Origin: an uncultured Bacteroidales bacterium
GTDB taxonomy: Bacteria > Bacteroidota > Bacteroidia > Bacteroidales > F082
Assembly: GCA_937877465.1 (NCBI GenBank)
Contig: CALFIT010000067.1
Span: 1 to 15,855, forward strand
Direction of reading: 5' to 3'
DNA length: 15,855 bases
Shown: in pieces, positions 14,156-15,855 of the stretch
How positions within the stretch are numbered: the first letter of the stretch is position 1
How the letters are laid out: each line of letters opens with the position of its first letter
Made by a program: the position numbers and the translations under genes
The notes under the pieces: generated by a model
Database searches by the model: none
Told to the model about the DNA's origin: nothing
The model's input: the letters and a program-made list of their open reading frames with translations, nothing else

Positions 14156-15380
14156 GGCGGTTGCGATAGGACTTTGGGGCAAGGTGGTGGGCTATCTTTC
14201 GTGGGATGCTCGCCATCGGTGCTCGTCGTTTGTGTTCGACGAAGGCTTTTTGTCCACCTCGTGGGACGTGGCGCCTTTGGGCTGGTCCATCCATACGCCG
14301 TCAGCATTGTTGCCTCGCAGGGGCAATGTTGGGAAACTCTATGCGGGATTGCCGCCTTTTGTGGCCGACTCGTTGCCCGACCGTTGGGGCAACCGCGTTT
14401 TCGACGCTTGGGCCAAGCGGAATGGCATCGCCCGGCACGAACTTACGCCTCTCGATAGGCTGACGTTTATAGGAAAGCGCGGAATGGGCGCCTTGGAGTA
14501 TGAGCCGGCACGGTTGCAGGCGGAAGACGCCCTTCCGCTTCCCATGGCCGAGCTTTATTCGTTGGCGCTCGCCATTCAGGAGGAACGGCAGGAGGTGTGG
14601 CTCAAACAGGGTGGAGATGTGCTGTTGGAAGATATTTACCGTGTAGGAACTTCGGCGGGAGGAAAGAGAGCCAAGGCGGTCGTGGCAATGAATGAGGCGG
14701 GCAACATCAGGTCAGGACAAGCTGATTTGCCCAAAGAATTTACGCATTTTATCTTGAAATTCAACGACGACAAGGCATTCCCTTTTTCCGAGGTCGAATA
14801 TGCCTATTATAGGATGGCTTGCGCGGCAGGGATCACGATGATGCCCAGCCGACTGATGGAAATTGAAGGCATAAAGCATTTCCTCACCGAACGTTTTGAT
14901 CGGAGAAATGGGGAAAAAGTGCATGTGCTTACGCTCGCGGCGATGGATACCGAAGCCGATTCGTATGAAGACTTGTTTGCGGTGTGCCGCCAATTGAGGT
15001 TGCCCGAAGCCCAACAAAGGGAATTGTTCAGAAGAATGGTTTTCAATGTCTTGGGCTGTAATGTCGATGACCACAGCAAGAATTTCTCGTTCTTGATGGA
15101 TAAGCAAGGCGTTTGGAGTCTGGCTCCCGCCTACGATATGCTGTTTACCGTCGATTTGGACGGCTCAAAATACCTGAACAGGCACTCCTTGTCGGTTGGA
15201 ATTAAAACAGATTCTATCACAGAGGAAGACCTGCTGCTTTTCGCTAAAGAAAACGATATTGTTTCTGCTAAACTGATTATTGAAGAAGTGCGACAGGTGA
15301 TGTCACAATGGAATGAATTCGCTAAAGAAGCCGGAGTGCCGGCAAAGTGGATTCAACGGATTTCAAAAGTGTTACAATAA
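14145..15380 (+). CDS. hipA: HipA-family toxin kinase
   Basis: This 411-residue protein is full length for a HipA-type Ser/Thr kinase. The N-terminal part has FVADSLPDRWGN (72-83) and PLDRLTFIGKRGMGALEYEP (102-121), both strong HipA signatures. GTSAGGKRAKA (168-178) corresponds to the loop holding the autophosphorylated serine, and FILKFND (202-208) to the ATP-binding lysine strand. The catalytic loop NVDDHSKNFSF (306-316) and metal-binding Asp in PAYDM (328-332) are intact. In known systems HipA phosphorylates glutamyl-tRNA synthetase or other targets and slows growth, held in check by HipB. All key residues are present, so the protein is probably active. The target cannot be inferred. Confidence 0.93.
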   Translation: MENKAVAIGLWGKVVGYLSWDARHRCSSFVFDEGFLSTSWDVAPLGWSIHTPSALLPRRGNVGKLYAGLPPFVADSLPDRWGNRVFDAWAKRNGIARHELTPLDRLTFIGKRGMGALEYEPARLQAEDALPLPMAELYSLALAIQEERQEVWLKQGGDVLLEDIYRVGTSAGGKRAKAVVAMNEAGNIRSGQADLPKEFTHFILKFNDDKAFPFSEVEYAYYRMACAAGITMMPSRLMEIEGIKHFLTERFDRRNGEKVHVLTLAAMDTEADSYEDLFAVCRQLRLPEAQQRELFRRMVFNVLGCNVDDHSKNFSFLMDKQGVWSLAPAYDMLFTVDLDGSKYLNRHSLSVGIKTDSITEEDLLLFAKENDIVSAKLIIEEVRQVMSQWNEFAKEAGVPAKWIQRISKVLQ

Positions 15381-15391
15381 ATAAAAGCTTT

Positions 15392-15727
15392 ATGCCATCT
15401 CCGTTGTTATCTTACACCAGTCCCAACTACAACGGCCAAGGCACAATTGGACGCCAACTTGACTCCATTTACTCGATTCCCTTGGAAGAGGGAGAACATG
15501 AAGTGGTCATCGGCAATGAGTTGTCGGAATGGTTCGCCAAAGAAAAGGGCATTGACAAGACAACCGCCTATCACGCACTGACGCAATGCTACCAGATGGC
15601 ATTCCTCGGCAGCACCCGCGAAGAAAGGCAGCACCTGCGCTCGATAGTCGATTGGAAAGCCTATCGCCGTGTGAGCTGGACGAAGTTGAGGCACAGATTC
15701 AATTACTGGAGGAATAGGTTTATATGA
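15392..15727 (+). pseudogene. Short protein resembling a GT2 with its middle deleted
   Basis: From ATG 15392 the frame gives 111 residues; a longer start at 15347 overlaps hipA and has no support. The beginning (PNYNGQGTIGRQLDSI, residues 11-26, then EGEHEVVI) resembles a GT2 opening, where a D-D-G-S loop should follow EVVI. Instead the frame moves to GNELSEWFAKEKGIDKTTAY and a basic end (WTKLRHRFNYWRNRF) that resembles a GT C-terminus. I infer an in-frame internal deletion near 15512. It lacks the DXD catalytic part and cannot be an active transferase. An unrelated small protein is the alternative. It follows hipA by 11 nt. Confidence 0.5.
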
Positions 15728-15769
15728 ATGGTGATATGAACGGAATGTCATTAAACCACGAGAAAGTAT

Positions 15770-15777
15770 TATATTTG
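15770..15777 (+). promoter_or_regulatory. Bacteroides-type -7 promoter box (TATATTTG)
   Basis: TATATTTG fits the Bacteroidetes -7 consensus TAnnTTTG exactly and lies 17 bp before the ATG at 15795. The -33 region shows only TTAA rather than TTTG, so strength is uncertain. A promoter here would transcribe the following ATPase gene on its own. Confidence 0.5.
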
Positions 15778-15794
15778 CAAAATAATAGTTCGAA

Positions 15795-15855
15795 ATGGAA
15801 CGCTTTTTCAACACGGCAGGGCCGATAAAGACGGACCTGCACTATTACATCGACC
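15795..15855 (+). CDS. Start of an ATP-binding (AAA-like) protein, partial
   Basis: Only the first 20 codons are in the window: MERFFNTAGPIKTDLHYYID. This opening (FFNTAGP-x-x-x-x-HY) is characteristic of a large Bacteroidetes ATP-binding protein family with an AAA-like domain, often found near mobile DNA. No catalytic motif is visible yet, so the call rests on the N-terminus alone. It has its own promoter-like box at 15770. Confidence 0.55.
   Translation, partial: MERFFNTAGPIKTDLHYYID

Overview
The window looks like chromosomal DNA of a Bacteroidales bacterium. The family mix supports this (sugar aminotransferase, GT2 and GT4 transferases, a DUF6056-like membrane protein, FNRP-type transferases, AlbA_2 and AAA/PD-(D/E)XK proteins), as do the lack of strong Shine-Dalgarno sequences and a TATATTTG promoter-like box near the right end. 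Every gene I accept is on the + strand. Spacing is mostly 2-14 nt or short overlaps, so much of the window reads as one long surface-polysaccharide (O-antigen or capsule) operon.

Region 1 (1-4223) is an intact biosynthetic stretch: the end of a DegT/DnrJ-type sugar aminotransferase, a GT2 glycosyltransferase, and a translationally coupled trio of a multi-membrane GT-C-like protein (DUF6056-like), a GtrA-type flippase and a GtrB-like polyprenyl-phosphate glycosyltransferase. The trio has the layout of a gtr glycan-modification module: GtrB loads the lipid carrier, GtrA flips it, and the GT-C protein transfers the sugar outside the membrane.

Region 2 (4227-7440) is a damaged or switchable stretch. 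An acyltransferase-3 gene with a C8 tract is split by an IS630-family element (4807-5921). The element is flanked by TA/TA, and removing it restores a 357-codon frame exactly. Its transposase needs a -1 frameshift at a T TTT TTA heptamer. The next gene, a GT2, is out of frame at a G9 run; eight Gs would give a 336-residue enzyme.

Region 3 (7447-11460) is the most unusual part. Four short open frames (25-28 residues) are all the first codons of the same FNRP-type glycosyltransferase family. The fifth copy, at 11461, is an intact gene. Between consecutive starts sit, in order: a shortened AlbA_2/winged-helix protein, a complete ATPase-nuclease, a small winged-helix protein, and a shortened AAA-ATPase/PD-(D/E)XK protein with a winged helix. 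Three of these four carry a short tandem-repeat linker just before a C-terminal winged helix, and several keep both ends while lacking the middle of the family domain.

Region 4 (11461-15855) holds the intact FNRP transferase, a GT4 transferase, and another clipped GT start (13702) followed by a hipB-hipA toxin-antitoxin pair. After that come what looks like an internally deleted GT2 and, behind a promoter-like box, the first 20 codons of another ATPase. The same arrangement (clipped GT start, then accessory genes, then a GT) is therefore seen at two places. I infer a hot spot where regulatory, ATPase and toxin cassettes enter glycosyltransferase gene starts and can in principle be lost again by recombination between the repeated starts. 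This mechanism is a hypothesis, not shown by the sequence.
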